From assembly GCF_014641635.1 (NCBI RefSeq), contig NZ_BMIC01000001.1, positions 372,001 through 436,000 of the forward strand: a DNA stretch of 64,000 nucleotides, read 5' to 3'. Both the position numbers and the translations under genes were made by a program. Within the stretch, counting starts at the first letter, position 1, and each line of letters opens with the position of its first letter. Shown here one piece after another: positions 37,234 through 46,393 of the stretch. The stretch is from Aquaticitalea lipolytica (GTDB lineage Bacteria; Bacteroidota; Bacteroidia; Flavobacteriales; Flavobacteriaceae). The notes below the pieces were generated by a model. It did not search any database. It worked only from the letters and a program-made list of their open reading frames with translations, and was not told where the DNA came from.

Positions 37234-37249
37234 TATGATATAAATCATA
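37234..37249. promoter_or_regulatory. CRP/FNR-type site before ccoI
   Basis: TATGATATAAATCATA, a perfect palindrome with the TGA-N6-TCA core (37236-37247). Its centre is 36.5 bases upstream of the last G of the -7-like element at 37271-37278 (AACCTTTG), i.e. about -41.5 from the predicted start, the class II activator position. Confidence 0.75.
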
Positions 37250-37270
37250 TTTTAAGCTCATTTCATTTTT

Positions 37271-37278
37271 AACCTTTG
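37271..37278 (+). promoter_or_regulatory. -7-like element of ccoI
   Basis: AACCTTTG, one mismatch to TAnnTTTG; a weak promoter that fits the need for an activator at the palindrome upstream. Leader of about 22 bases. Confidence 0.55.
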
Positions 37279-37304
37279 CATTAGGTATAAATGAGCAAAT
37301 AATT

Positions 37305-39674
37305 ATGGAGCAACTCTCTTGTTTCCATTGTGGTGATAACTGCGATAAAAATGTAATTAATTTTCAAGAAAAAACATTCTGCTGTAATGGCTGTAAAACT
37401 GTTTATGAAATTTTCTCTGAAAATGATTTAACATGCTATTACGACTTACAATCATCACCTGGAGCAATTCCAAAAGACATTGAAGGAAAATACGACTTCC
37501 TAACTCAACAAAACATAATAGATAAGCTTGTAGAGTTTGATGATGGTAATATGCAAATTATCAATCTTTTTATTCCTCATATTCATTGTAGTTCATGTAT
37601 ATGGATACTTGAAAATTTAAATAAACTCAATAAAAACATTTCTTTATCACAAGTTGATTTTGGTAAAAAATCGGTTCGTATTCATTACAACTCTAAAGCC
37701 TATTCACTAAAAGAGGCTGTAGTATTATTAAGCTCAATTGGTTATGAGCCATATATAAGTCTTGATGATTTTTCAGCTGGAAAAAAGCAGGTTAGTAGAA
37801 CTTTAATTTATAAACTAGGAATAGCTGGATTTGCTTTCGGAAATGTGATGTTTTTATCATTTCCAGAGTATTTTGAGGTTGGTGAATTTTGGTTAGAACA
37901 ATACAAACCGCTCTTTAGATGGTTAATGTTTGCATTTTCATTACCTGTAGTATTTTATGCATCTCAAGATTATTTTATTTCAGCATACAAAGGGCTACGT
38001 GCTAGAATATTAAATATTGATGTACCTATTGCCTTAGGAATAGTTGTTTTATTCATAAGAAGTACCATAGACATTGCATTCGATTTGGGCTCTGGTTTTT
38101 TTGATAGTTTAACAGGATTAGTTTTCTTTTTGCTACTAGGAAAGTTTTTTCAGCAAAAAACCTATTCTTTTTTATCTTTTGAACGCGACTATAAGTCCTA
38201 TTTCCCAATTGCTGTAACCAAAATAACGTCAGAGGGCGAAGTACCCATTCAAGTATATGAAATTGTAAAAGGTGACCGAATTCTTATCAGAAATGAAGAA
38301 TTGATTCCTGTTGATGGAATACTAATTAGTGGCAATGCAAAAATTGATTACAGTTTTGTAACAGGTGAGTCTAAAACTATTTCAAAAAAATCTGGAGACA
38401 AGTTATTTTCTGGTGGAAAGCAGACTTCTGGAGTTATTGAAATGGAAGCCATAAAAACCGTTGAGCAAAGCTATCTTACACAATTATGGAGCAATGATGT
38501 CTTTACAAAAGCAAAAGAAGATGGCTTTACAACGCTCACCAACACCATTAGTAAGCGTTTTACAATAGCTGTATTAAGCATTGCTTTTATTTCTACTACT
38601 TATTGGTTATTTACAGATGCATCTGTTGCAATGAATGTATTCACTTCGGTGTTAATTATTGCTTGTCCTTGCGCTATAGCTTTAGCAGCTCCTTTTACAT
38701 TAGGAAATTTACTACGCATTTTTGGGAAACAAAAATTCTACCTCAAAAATGCCATTGTAATAGAACAATTAGCAGCTATCAATACTATTATTTTTGATAA
38801 AACAGGTACTATAACATCTAACAAAAAAAGCACTGCAACTTATGATGGTATAACACTTTCAAAAGATGAAGAGTTACTGTTAAAAAATACATTACGTGGC
38901 TCAAATCATCCATTAAGTAGAACACTTTATGAGCTTTTAAAAGAGCATGATATAATTACACTAGATCAGTTTGAAGAACATCTAGGCAAAGGGATTGAAG
39001 CTACTCATAAAGAAAATAAGATTAAAATTGGTTCAGCTGGTTTTGTAGGTTCATCAGACACTTCTGTTTTAAATACTACTGTTCATATTAGCTCTAATAA
39101 TACTTACAAGGGAAAATTTACATTTTATAATAGCTATCGTAAAGGTTTATCAAAATTATTTAATAAGCTAAAAAGGCAATTCGACTTGGTTATTCTTTCA
39201 GGAGATAATGAAGGTGAATTAGAAAATTTGAAAAAAATGCTGCCTTCAAAAACAAAAATGTTATTCAACCAAAAGCCTGAAGACAAGCTAGAATATATTA
39301 AATACCACCAAAGTGAAGGTGCTAAAGTTTTAATGATAGGTGACGGATTGAATGATGCTGGAGCATTAGCACAAAGCAATGTTGGTATAGCCATATCAGA
39401 AAATGTTAATGTATTCTCTCCTGCTTGTGACGCTATTTTAGACGCAAGTCAATTCAACAAACTTAGCAGTTTTATAAATGCTTCTAAATCAGCTATAAAT
39501 ATTGTTAAATGGAGTTTTGCTTTGTCATTTATATATAATGTTATTGGGCTTTATTTTGCTGTAACTGGACAATTAGCACCTGTAATTGCAGCTATTTTAA
39601 TGCCTTTGAGTTCTATTAGCGTGGTTGTATTTACCACATTCGCAACAAATTTTATAGGCAGAAGATTAAAATGA
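37305..39674 (+). CDS. ccoI: Copper-transporting P-type ATPase for cbb3 oxidase (CcoI)
   Basis: 789 residues. P1B ATPase that exports copper for assembly of cbb3 oxidase. N-terminal cysteine-rich metal-binding part (CFHCGDNCDK, TFCCNGCKTVYE) plus a heavy-metal-associated CxxC (HCSSCIWI); membrane CPC motif near residue 455 (IACPCAIAL); phosphorylation motif DKTGT near 498; GDGLNDAGAL near 678. The N-terminal domain and its location beside ccoS/ccoN distinguish it from a detoxifying CopA. It is preceded by an FNR-type site and followed by ccoS 80 bases later, which has its own such site. Confidence 0.94.
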   Translation: MEQLSCFHCGDNCDKNVINFQEKTFCCNGCKTVYEIFSENDLTCYYDLQSSPGAIPKDIEGKYDFLTQQNIIDKLVEFDDGNMQIINLFIPHIHCSSCIWILENLNKLNKNISLSQVDFGKKSVRIHYNSKAYSLKEAVVLLSSIGYEPYISLDDFSAGKKQVSRTLIYKLGIAGFAFGNVMFLSFPEYFEVGEFWLEQYKPLFRWLMFAFSLPVVFYASQDYFISAYKGLRARILNIDVPIALGIVVLFIRSTIDIAFDLGSGFFDSLTGLVFFLLLGKFFQQKTYSFLSFERDYKSYFPIAVTKITSEGEVPIQVYEIVKGDRILIRNEELIPVDGILISGNAKIDYSFVTGESKTISKKSGDKLFSGGKQTSGVIEMEAIKTVEQSYLTQLWSNDVFTKAKEDGFTTLTNTISKRFTIAVLSIAFISTTYWLFTDASVAMNVFTSVLIIACPCAIALAAPFTLGNLLRIFGKQKFYLKNAIVIEQLAAINTIIFDKTGTITSNKKSTATYDGITLSKDEELLLKNTLRGSNHPLSRTLYELLKEHDIITLDQFEEHLGKGIEATHKENKIKIGSAGFVGSSDTSVLNTTVHISSNNTYKGKFTFYNSYRKGLSKLFNKLKRQFDLVILSGDNEGELENLKKMLPSKTKMLFNQKPEDKLEYIKYHQSEGAKVLMIGDGLNDAGALAQSNVGIAISENVNVFSPACDAILDASQFNKLSSFINASKSAINIVKWSFALSFIYNVIGLYFAVTGQLAPVIAAILMPLSSISVVVFTTFATNFIGRRLK

Positions 39675-39686
39675 ATAAAAATAACC

Positions 39687-39708
39687 AAACATGATAAATG
39701 TCATGTTT
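39687..39708. promoter_or_regulatory. CRP/FNR-type site before ccoS-ccoNOQP
   Basis: AAACATGA / TCATGTTT, perfect 8-base arms around TAAATG; TGA-N6-TCA core at 39692-39703. Its centre is 36.5 bases from the last G of TAATTTTG at 39727-39734. Confidence 0.78.
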
Positions 39709-39726
39709 TAACAAAGTGTTCAAATG

Positions 39727-39734
39727 TAATTTTG
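39727..39734 (+). promoter_or_regulatory. -7 element of the cbb3 oxidase operon
   Basis: TAATTTTG matches TAnnTTTG; predicted start about 16 bases before the ccoS ATG. Confidence 0.65.
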
Positions 39735-39754
39735 AGCCATAACTTCAATAAGGT

Positions 39755-39937
39755 ATGAGTGTTATATATATTTTATTAACAATCAGTATTATAGTAGCCA
39801 TCGTGTTCTTTGTAGCATTCATTTTTGCTGTAAAGAATGGTCAATATGATGACAGCTATACACCTTCGGTTAGAATGCTTTTTGAAGATGAACTCGTAAA
39901 AGAGAAAACAAAAAAACCAATACAATCTAAAGACTAA
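39755..39937 (+). CDS. ccoS: cbb3 oxidase assembly protein CcoS
   Basis: 60 residues: one membrane helix (YILLTISIIVAIVFFVAFIFAV) followed by the CcoS pattern (KNGQYDDSYTPSVRMLFEDE). CcoS is needed to insert cofactors into cbb3 oxidase. Eleven bases separate it from the fused ccoNO gene, so it is the first gene of the oxidase operon. Confidence 0.92.
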   Translation: MSVIYILLTISIIVAIVFFVAFIFAVKNGQYDDSYTPSVRMLFEDELVKEKTKKPIQSKD

Positions 39938-39948
39938 TCAGAATCATT

Positions 39949-42138
39949 ATGGAAGTACAACAGTTTTATTACGATAATAAAATCGTTAAAAATTTTATTT
40001 ATGCCACTATCTTTTGGGGAATTATAGGCATGACTGTAGGCTTAATGCTAGCTTTTCTTTTTATTTTTCCAAACTACATGGAAGGCATTTCATGGCTTAG
40101 TTTTGGTCGTTTAAGACCATTACATACCAATGCTGTAATTTTCGCCTTTGTTGGAAATGCCATTTTTGCAGGTGTTTATTATTCTACACAGCGTTTGCTA
40201 AAAGCCAGAATGTTTAGCGATTTATTAAGTAAAATTAACTTTTGGGGATGGCAACTTATTATTGTTGGAGCTGCCATAACATTACCATTAGGTTATACAA
40301 CATCTAAAGAGTATGCAGAATTAGAATGGCCTTTTGATATTGCTATTGCATTAATTTGGGTTGTTTTTGGTTGGAATCTTATAGGTACTATCTTAAAACG
40401 ACGTCAACGTCACTTGTATGTAGCTATATGGTTTTATATCGCAACGTTTGTAACTGTTGCTGTACTTCATATTTTTAATAGTTTAGAGCTACCTGTAAGT
40501 GGTTTAAAAAGCTATTCTGTTTATGCTGGTGTACAAGATGCTTTGGTACAATGGTGGTATGGCCATAATGCTGTTGCATTTTTCTTAACTACACCATTTT
40601 TGGGTCTTATGTATTATTTTGTTCCTAAAGCTGCAAACAGACCTGTTTATTCATACAGGCTTTCTATAGTTCACTTTTGGTCTTTAATATTTATTTACAT
40701 CTGGGCAGGACCACATCACTTGTTGTATACTGCTTTACCAGAATGGGCTCAAAATTTAGGAGTTGCCTTTTCTGTTATGTTATTAATGCCTTCTTGGGGA
40801 GGAATGATTAACGGACTCTTAACTCTACGTGGAGCTTGGGATAAAGTACGTGTTGATCCTGTTCTCAAATTCATGGTAGTGGCAATTACTGGTTATGGTA
40901 TGGCAACTTTTGAAGGTCCAATGCTATCACTTAAAAACGTAAACGCTATTGCACACTTTACCGATTGGATTATTGCTCACGTTCATGTTGGAGCATTAGC
41001 TTGGAACGGGTTTTTAACTTTTGGTATGATTTACTGGTTAGTGCCTAGATTGTTCAAAACTAAATTACACTCTGTAAAACTTGCCAACTTACATTTCTGG
41101 ATAGGCACTTTAGGTATCATATTATATGCATTACCAATGTATGTTGCTGGATTTACACAAGCAAGTATGTGGAAACAATTTAGACCTGACGGCAATTTGG
41201 TTTATGGTAACTTTTTAGAAACTGTAACTGAAATTATGCCAATGTACTGGATGCGTGCCATTGGAGGAACACTATTTATTATTGGTATGCTAATTTTAGT
41301 TTATAACATATTTGTAACTGTAAAAAATGCAAGTAAAGTTGAAGATGAACTAGCAGAAGCTCCTGCATTAGAACGTGTTTCTAAAAAACGTGTTGCTGGT
41401 GAAGGGTGGCACACTTGGCTAGAGCGTAAACCAATCCAGCTTACAATTTTAGCTACTATAGCAATATTAATTGGTGGTATAATACAAATTGTACCAACTA
41501 TAATGGTAAAATCTAATATACCAACAATTAGTAGTGTACAACCATATACTCCACTTGAGTTAGAAGGTAGAGATATTTATATTCGTGAAGGTTGCGTTGG
41601 ATGTCATTCACAAATGATAAGACCATTTCGTAGTGAAGTAGCTCGATATGGAGAATATTCAAAAGCTGGTGAATATGTTTATGACCATCCTTTTTTATGG
41701 GGAAGTAAACGTACAGGACCAGACTTACATAGAATTGGTGGTAAATATTCAGATAACTGGCACTTTAATCATATGTACGACCCACAAAGTACATCTTCAG
41801 GCTCTATAATGCCATCATATCAATGGTTAATTAGAAGCGAGTTAGACAAATCACAAACTGAATCTAAAATGAAAGTAATGGTAAAATTAGGTGTACCATA
41901 TACAGATGAAGATATTGCAAATGCTCAAAAGCAAATGCTAGAACAAGGTACCAAAATAGAACAAAACCTTTATAGTGATCCAGATTTTGTTACTGCTTAT
42001 GAAAACGATAAGAAGAACTCAGGTGAAGATTTTGTAGAAATGAAAAACAGAGAAATTGTAGCACTTATTGCTTATTTACAACGTCTAGGAACAGATATAA
42101 AAGTTAAAGATTTAGAAGATCAAACAACTCAAAATTAA
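39949..42138 (+). CDS. ccoNO: Fused cbb3 cytochrome oxidase subunits I and II (CcoN-CcoO)
   Basis: 729 residues, a fusion usual in Bacteroidota. The CcoN part (about 1-470, 12 membrane helices) has the low-spin haem His (LHTNAVIF), the CuB His region (WWYGHNAVAFF), HHLLY and the HVHVG haem pair. A linker helix (ILATIAILIGGIIQIVP) leads into the CcoO part with one haem c site at about 549-553 (GCVGCHSQMIRPF) and the downstream Met ligand region. High-affinity terminal oxidase that reduces O2 at low oxygen and pumps protons. Confidence 0.96.
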   Translation: MEVQQFYYDNKIVKNFIYATIFWGIIGMTVGLMLAFLFIFPNYMEGISWLSFGRLRPLHTNAVIFAFVGNAIFAGVYYSTQRLLKARMFSDLLSKINFWGWQLIIVGAAITLPLGYTTSKEYAELEWPFDIAIALIWVVFGWNLIGTILKRRQRHLYVAIWFYIATFVTVAVLHIFNSLELPVSGLKSYSVYAGVQDALVQWWYGHNAVAFFLTTPFLGLMYYFVPKAANRPVYSYRLSIVHFWSLIFIYIWAGPHHLLYTALPEWAQNLGVAFSVMLLMPSWGGMINGLLTLRGAWDKVRVDPVLKFMVVAITGYGMATFEGPMLSLKNVNAIAHFTDWIIAHVHVGALAWNGFLTFGMIYWLVPRLFKTKLHSVKLANLHFWIGTLGIILYALPMYVAGFTQASMWKQFRPDGNLVYGNFLETVTEIMPMYWMRAIGGTLFIIGMLILVYNIFVTVKNASKVEDELAEAPALERVSKKRVAGEGWHTWLERKPIQLTILATIAILIGGIIQIVPTIMVKSNIPTISSVQPYTPLELEGRDIYIREGCVGCHSQMIRPFRSEVARYGEYSKAGEYVYDHPFLWGSKRTGPDLHRIGGKYSDNWHFNHMYDPQSTSSGSIMPSYQWLIRSELDKSQTESKMKVMVKLGVPYTDEDIANAQKQMLEQGTKIEQNLYSDPDFVTAYENDKKNSGEDFVEMKNREIVALIAYLQRLGTDIKVKDLEDQTTQN

Positions 42139-42144
42139 ACCATT

Positions 42145-42333
42145 ATGTTAAAATTCGTAAAAAACCATATGGAGAGTATTACTGGAATTGAAATATATCC
42201 AATAATCTCCCTACTCATATTCTTTACTTTTTTTGTAGTACTATTTTGGTGGGTTTTCACAGCCAAAAAAGAGTATATCAATAAAGTAAGTAACATCCCT
42301 TTAGATAACCAACAAAACGACACTATATTATGA
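42145..42333 (+). CDS. cbb3 oxidase small subunit (CcoQ-like)
   Basis: 62 residues with a single membrane helix (IISLLIFFTFFVVLFWWVFTA) and a short polar tail. Its size, topology and place between ccoNO and ccoP identify it as the CcoQ/FixQ-type subunit. Its stop overlaps the ccoP start (ATGA). Sequence similarity to CcoQ is weak, as normal for this subunit. Confidence 0.82.
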   Translation: MLKFVKNHMESITGIEIYPIISLLIFFTFFVVLFWWVFTAKKEYINKVSNIPLDNQQNDTIL

Positions 42334-43229
42334 GACAATTATTTCCATCATACGTAAGAGTTCCGTTAGTATTTTTTACAATTTTCGGAATTATAGAGTT
42401 TTTTATTGACTCAGGTAATGAACCTGCGTTTTTAAAATATCCAATAATTATGTTGTTTTTAGCATTAGTGTTTTTAATCATTATTGCTATTGAAGCAATT
42501 GTTAGTGCATTAGAAAATGTTATGTATCAAAGCCTTGATGAAGCTGCAAAAGAACGCTATATCGCTGCAAAAAACAGACCTTTAAAATTCACTTGGTTAA
42601 ATAATGCCTATAAAAAATTAGTAGGTACAAAACCAATGGAAAAAGAACAAGAATTGATATTAGATCATAATTATGATGGTATCAAGGAATTAGATAACGA
42701 TCTTCCGCCTTGGTGGTTATATGGTTTTTATGCATCAATTATTTTTGGAGCTATCTATTTAGTTAAGTATCATGTTTTTGATGGTGATACTCAATACGAT
42801 GAATTAGAAAGCGAATATGCACAAGCAAAAATTGAACTTGAAGAGTACAAAAAAACTGCTAAAGATTTAGTCGATTTTAACACCGTTACTTTTTTATCTG
42901 ATGCAGCAGATTTAGCCAAAGGAAAAACTATATATGAAGAAAACTGTGTTGCATGCCACAAATCTGATGGTGGTGGAGGAATTGGACCCAACCTTACTGA
43001 CAACCATTGGATTCTTGGTGGAGGCATAAAAAATGTATTTAAAACTATTAACGATGGAGGCCGAGATGGAAAAGGAATGGTAGCTTGGTCTAAAAACGGA
43101 TTAAAACCTTCAGAAATAGCTCAAGTGGCAAGTTATGTACTAACCTTACAAGATATAACACCAGCAGAACCAAAAGAAGCCGAAGGAGACGTTTGGGTTG
43201 ACGAAAACGTTACATCTGATAATAATTAG
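42330..43229 (+). CDS. ccoP: cbb3 oxidase cytochrome c subunit (CcoP), one haem
   Basis: 299 residues. Two N-terminal membrane helices, a loop, a third helix (WWLYGFYASIIFGAIYLVKYH), a coiled-coil stretch (ESEYAQAKIELEEYKKTAKDL) and one cytochrome c domain with CVACH at residues 206-210 and Met ligand (GKGMVAW). The proteobacterial subunit has two haem c domains; here only one is present, and nothing suggests a lost second one. It passes electrons to CcoO. Confidence 0.93.
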   Translation: MRQLFPSYVRVPLVFFTIFGIIEFFIDSGNEPAFLKYPIIMLFLALVFLIIIAIEAIVSALENVMYQSLDEAAKERYIAAKNRPLKFTWLNNAYKKLVGTKPMEKEQELILDHNYDGIKELDNDLPPWWLYGFYASIIFGAIYLVKYHVFDGDTQYDELESEYAQAKIELEEYKKTAKDLVDFNTVTFLSDAADLAKGKTIYEENCVACHKSDGGGGIGPNLTDNHWILGGGIKNVFKTINDGGRDGKGMVAWSKNGLKPSEIAQVASYVLTLQDITPAEPKEAEGDVWVDENVTSDNN

Positions 43230-43232
43230 ATA

Positions 43233-43258
43233 AAACTAAAAAATTGATTTTTTAGTTT
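43233..43258 (+). other. Intercistronic hairpin between ccoP and ccoG
   Basis: An 11-base perfect but A/T-rich stem (AAACTAAAAAA / TTTTTTAGTTT) with a TTGA loop, just after the ccoP stop. It could act as a partial terminator that lowers ccoG expression relative to the structural subunits. Confidence 0.5.
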
Positions 43259-43270
43259 CAATATAATAAA

Positions 43271-44695
43271 ATGGAAACACCAGAAAACGAAACATTCAGA
43301 GATTCTATTGGTACCGTAACCAAAGAAGGAAATCGTGCCTGGGTATTTCCAAAAAAACCTAGTGGTAAACTATATGAGTATCGTAAAGTAGTAAGCTATT
43401 TTCTATTAGTTTTTTTTATTGCTTCACCCTTTATAAAAATTAATGGCAATCAGTTTCTAATGTTTAATATATTAGAAAGACGTTTTAACATTTTCGGTTT
43501 TCCATTCTGGCCACAAGATTTTCATTTGTTTGTTATATCAATGATTATTGGTGTTATAGCTATTACCTTATTTACAGTAGCTTTTGGACGTATTTTTTGC
43601 GGATGGATTTGTCCTCAAACCATTTTTATGGAAATGGTTTTTAGACGTATAGAGTACTGGATTGATGGTGACAGAGGTGCACAAATGCGATTAGATAAAC
43701 AAGCATGGAATAGTGAAAAGATAAGAAAGCGTAGTCTAAAATGGTTCATTTTTCTGATAATTTCATTCGTGATAGCAAATGTTTTTTTAGCTTATTTAAT
43801 AGGTAGTGATAAGGTAATTCAATATATAACCGATGGCCCTTTTCAGCATATAAATACACTAATTTCATTATTAATATTTACTGCTGTTTTCTATTTCGTT
43901 TTTGCTTGGTTTAGAGAACAAGTTTGCATTATTGCTTGTCCATACGGAAGGTTACAAGGTGTGTTATTAGACACCAAATCGATTGTGGTTGCTTACGACC
44001 ACAAACGAGGTGAAGCAGAAAATGGGCGAAAAAAATTTAGAAAAAATGAAGATAGAGAAAGCCTTGGCCATGGCGATTGTATAGATTGTTTTCAATGTGT
44101 AAATGTTTGTCCAACAGGCATAGACATTAGAAACGGAACACAACTAGAATGTGTTAACTGTACAGCTTGTATTGATGAATGTGACCATATTATGGAAAGC
44201 ATCAACTTGCCAAAAGGGCTCATTCGATATGCAAGTGAAGATGAAATAGCAAAAAAAGAAAAGTTCAAACTCACAGCCAGAATGAAAGGATATATTGCTG
44301 TTCTTTTCATCCTAATTGGCATTTTAACTGGTATGCTCTTTTTAAGAAATGATGTAGAAGCTCGAGTTTTAAGACTTCCTGGGCAATTATACGAACACAA
44401 ACAAGGTGATATTATCAGTAATGTTTTTACTTATAAATTAATTAATAAAACATCTAATAATATTGAGCACATCAACTTTAAGCTTCGCAAGTATAAAGGA
44501 GAAATTAAACTTGTATCGAGCAAAGAAAATATTATAGTACCTCAACAAGGTATGGCTGAAGGCACTCTATTTATAGAAATTGATAAAAAAGACTTAAAAG
44601 GCGATAAAAACAAACTAATGATCGAGGTTTATAGTAACGACAAATTAATTGAAACGACAACAGTTAATTTTTTAGGCCCTAGAAGTTTTAACTAA
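43271..44695 (+). CDS. ccoG: cbb3 oxidase accessory ferredoxin protein CcoG
   Basis: 474 residues. Membrane iron-sulfur protein needed to reduce copper for cbb3 assembly. Motifs: CGWICPQTIFMEMVFR, CIIACPYGRLQG, then two 4Fe-4S motifs (CIDCFQCVNVCPTG and CVNCTACIDECDH). Five or so membrane helices in the N-terminal half and a C-terminal immunoglobulin-like domain after the helix at about 340-360. Normal position after ccoP and before ccoH. Confidence 0.94.
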   Translation: METPENETFRDSIGTVTKEGNRAWVFPKKPSGKLYEYRKVVSYFLLVFFIASPFIKINGNQFLMFNILERRFNIFGFPFWPQDFHLFVISMIIGVIAITLFTVAFGRIFCGWICPQTIFMEMVFRRIEYWIDGDRGAQMRLDKQAWNSEKIRKRSLKWFIFLIISFVIANVFLAYLIGSDKVIQYITDGPFQHINTLISLLIFTAVFYFVFAWFREQVCIIACPYGRLQGVLLDTKSIVVAYDHKRGEAENGRKKFRKNEDRESLGHGDCIDCFQCVNVCPTGIDIRNGTQLECVNCTACIDECDHIMESINLPKGLIRYASEDEIAKKEKFKLTARMKGYIAVLFILIGILTGMLFLRNDVEARVLRLPGQLYEHKQGDIISNVFTYKLINKTSNNIEHINFKLRKYKGEIKLVSSKENIIVPQQGMAEGTLFIEIDKKDLKGDKNKLMIEVYSNDKLIETTTVNFLGPRSFN

Positions 44696-44707
44696 TAAAA
44701 TAAGATT

Positions 44708-45154
44708 ATGAAAATAAATTGGGGAACAGGCATCGTATTAGCATTTATAGGCTTTATAAGCTTTATAATGTATTTTGTTATAAACATGAATGTAAATAAA
44801 AAATATGATCATGATTTAGTAGCTGAAGATTATTATAAACTAGAGTTAGAATTTCAAAACGATATTGACAAACAAAATAATGCCAAAACATTAGAACAAA
44901 ACCTTAGTTGGACAAAAACTGATGAAGGCATATTAATAGCATTTCCTGAAAAACTTGAAATAAATAGTATTACAGGAAAAGTGTTCCTATATAGACCATC
45001 TAATAAACAATTAGACTTTGAAACACCTATTTCATTGTCTGAACACACTTTGCTCATACCTGACAAACGTTTGTTAGATGGTCGTTGGAACATAAAAGTT
45101 GACTGGCAATATAAAGGAAATAAATATCTATATAAAAAAGAAATTAGTTACTAA
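44708..45154 (+). CDS. ccoH: FixH/CcoH family protein
   Basis: 148 residues with one N-terminal membrane helix (GIVLAFIGFISFIMYFVI) and a periplasmic beta domain that begins KYDHDLVAEDYYKLELEFQND, the FixH signature. Works with the copper ATPase CcoI in cbb3 assembly. The stop touches the start of the TauE/SafE-like gene. Confidence 0.9.
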   Translation: MKINWGTGIVLAFIGFISFIMYFVINMNVNKKYDHDLVAEDYYKLELEFQNDIDKQNNAKTLEQNLSWTKTDEGILIAFPEKLEINSITGKVFLYRPSNKQLDFETPISLSEHTLLIPDKRLLDGRWNIKVDWQYKGNKYLYKKEISY

Positions 45155-45856
45155 ATGTTATGGTCGGCATTCATATTGGGCTTATTAGGTAGTTTTCACT
45201 GTGTTGGTATGTGTGGGCCTATTGCTTTTATGTTGCCAGTTGATAGAACAAATTCCTTTAGAAAAATCACACAAATTTTTACGTATCATTTTGGTCGTTT
45301 ATTAGCATATAGTATTATTGGTTTATTTTTTGGATTGGTTGGCAAAAGCTTATATGTATTTGGTTTTCAACAACAATTATCTATTGCTATTGGTGTTTTG
45401 ATGATTATAGTGGTTTTAATTCCTGTGCAAACATTTAACAAATACAATTTTTCAAAACCAGTCTACAACATCATTTCAAAAGTAAAGTCATCACTAGGTA
45501 AAGCTTTAAAGAAAAAAACTGCCGACACTTTTTTAACTATTGGTTTTTTAAATGGTTTTTTACCTTGCGGATTGGTATATATGGCAGTTTTTGCATCATT
45601 AGCAATGCAAAGTACTACTCAAGGTAGTTTGTATATGGTACTATTTGGCTTAGGTACTATTCCGTTAATGACAACTGCAATATATATTGGTAAATTTCTA
45701 AATATAAAAGCAAATCAACGCATACAAAAAGCAATTCCTGTATTTGTAATTATTATTGGGTTATTATTTATAATTCGTGGATTAGGTTTAGATATTCCTT
45801 ACCTCTCACCTGCTCCAATTACCGAAATTGCTACAGGACAAATTGAATGTCATTAA
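45155..45856 (+). CDS. TauE/SafE-like membrane protein of the cco cluster
   Basis: 233 residues, about six membrane helices. It opens with GLLGSFHCVGMCGPIAFML, the Cys-rich first helix shared by SafE/UreH-like proteins found next to ccoG and ccoH. The CxxxC pair suggests a role in metal or thiol transfer, possibly copper entry for oxidase assembly; sulfite export is only the family label. Abuts ccoH (no gap) and ends 56 bases before rrf2. Confidence 0.83.
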   Translation: MLWSAFILGLLGSFHCVGMCGPIAFMLPVDRTNSFRKITQIFTYHFGRLLAYSIIGLFFGLVGKSLYVFGFQQQLSIAIGVLMIIVVLIPVQTFNKYNFSKPVYNIISKVKSSLGKALKKKTADTFLTIGFLNGFLPCGLVYMAVFASLAMQSTTQGSLYMVLFGLGTIPLMTTAIYIGKFLNIKANQRIQKAIPVFVIIIGLLFIIRGLGLDIPYLSPAPITEIATGQIECH

Positions 45857-45876
45857 TTAAGATATATTTGTCCTAA
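45857..45876. promoter_or_regulatory. Putative Rrf2 operator before rrf2
   Basis: TTAAGA-N8-TCCTAA, an imperfect inverted repeat of the motif seen perfectly before the nos operon (57770-57789). It overlaps the -33 TTTG at 45867-45870, as expected for autorepression. Confidence 0.68.
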
Positions 45877-45898
45877 TTAAAAATTTATTCTATCTTTG
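45867..45898 (+). promoter_or_regulatory. Complete housekeeping promoter of rrf2
   Basis: -33 TTTG (45867-45870), 20 bases, -7 TATCTTTG (45891-45898): a full Bacteroidota promoter, 13 bases before the ATG at 45912. Confidence 0.72.
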
Positions 45899-45911
45899 TA
45901 TAAAATAAATT

Positions 45912-46346
45912 ATGTTTTCTAAAGCCTGTGAATATGGAATTAAAGCTTCAATCTTCATTGCGATAAATTCGCGTGATGGGAGACGCGTGAGTCCTAAAGA
46001 GATAGCTAAAGAAATAGATTCTCCACAAGCTTTTACAGCAAAAATATTACAAGATTTAGTGAGAGCTAACATTATTAACTCTGTTAAAGGTGCTTATGGT
46101 GGCTTTGAGATTGACAAAAAAGATATCTCTAACATTAAGCTATCTCAAATAGTAAACGCTATAGATGGTGATAAAATTTATAATGGTTGTGGTTTAGGTT
46201 TGCATACATGTGATGAAGAACATCCATGTCCTGTACATGATAAATTTAAAATTGTAAGATCAGAACTTAAAAATATGCTTGAAAATACTAATTTAGAACA
46301 GCTTGCTTTAGATATACAATCTGGTGCTTCATTTTTAAAAATGTAA
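45912..46346 (+). CDS. Rrf2-family iron-sulfur regulator
   Basis: 144 residues; winged-helix Rrf2 fold (SPKEIAKEIDSPQAFTAKILQDLVRANIINSVKGAYGGFEI) and three cysteines C93, C100 and C106 (CGLGLHTCDEEHPC) that fit an Fe-S cluster as in NsrR/IscR. Next to Ric and the nitrous oxide genes, it most likely acts like NsrR and senses nitric oxide; IscR is the alternative, but no isc/suf genes are near. A candidate operator overlaps its own promoter and recurs before ric and the nos operon. Confidence 0.88.
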   Translation: MFSKACEYGIKASIFIAINSRDGRRVSPKEIAKEIDSPQAFTAKILQDLVRANIINSVKGAYGGFEIDKKDISNIKLSQIVNAIDGDKIYNGCGLGLHTCDEEHPCPVHDKFKIVRSELKNMLENTNLEQLALDIQSGASFLKM

Positions 46347-46362
46347 AAAAATTTGATTATAA

Positions 46363-46382
46363 ATAGGATAATTTTATCCGAA
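46363..46382. promoter_or_regulatory. Putative Rrf2 operator before ric
   Basis: ATAGGA-N8-TCCGAA, two mismatches to TTAGGA-N8-TCCTAA, with a perfect GGATAA-TT-TTATCC core at 46366-46379. Lies 11 bases before the ATG at 46394, so binding would block transcription start. Confidence 0.6.
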
Positions 46383-46393
46383 ATAAATAAAAC

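Noticed and set aside
46366-46379. GGATAA-TT-TTATCC as a rho-independent terminator of rrf2
   Set aside because: The stem is short, lacks a T tract and matches the Rrf2-type operator pattern instead.
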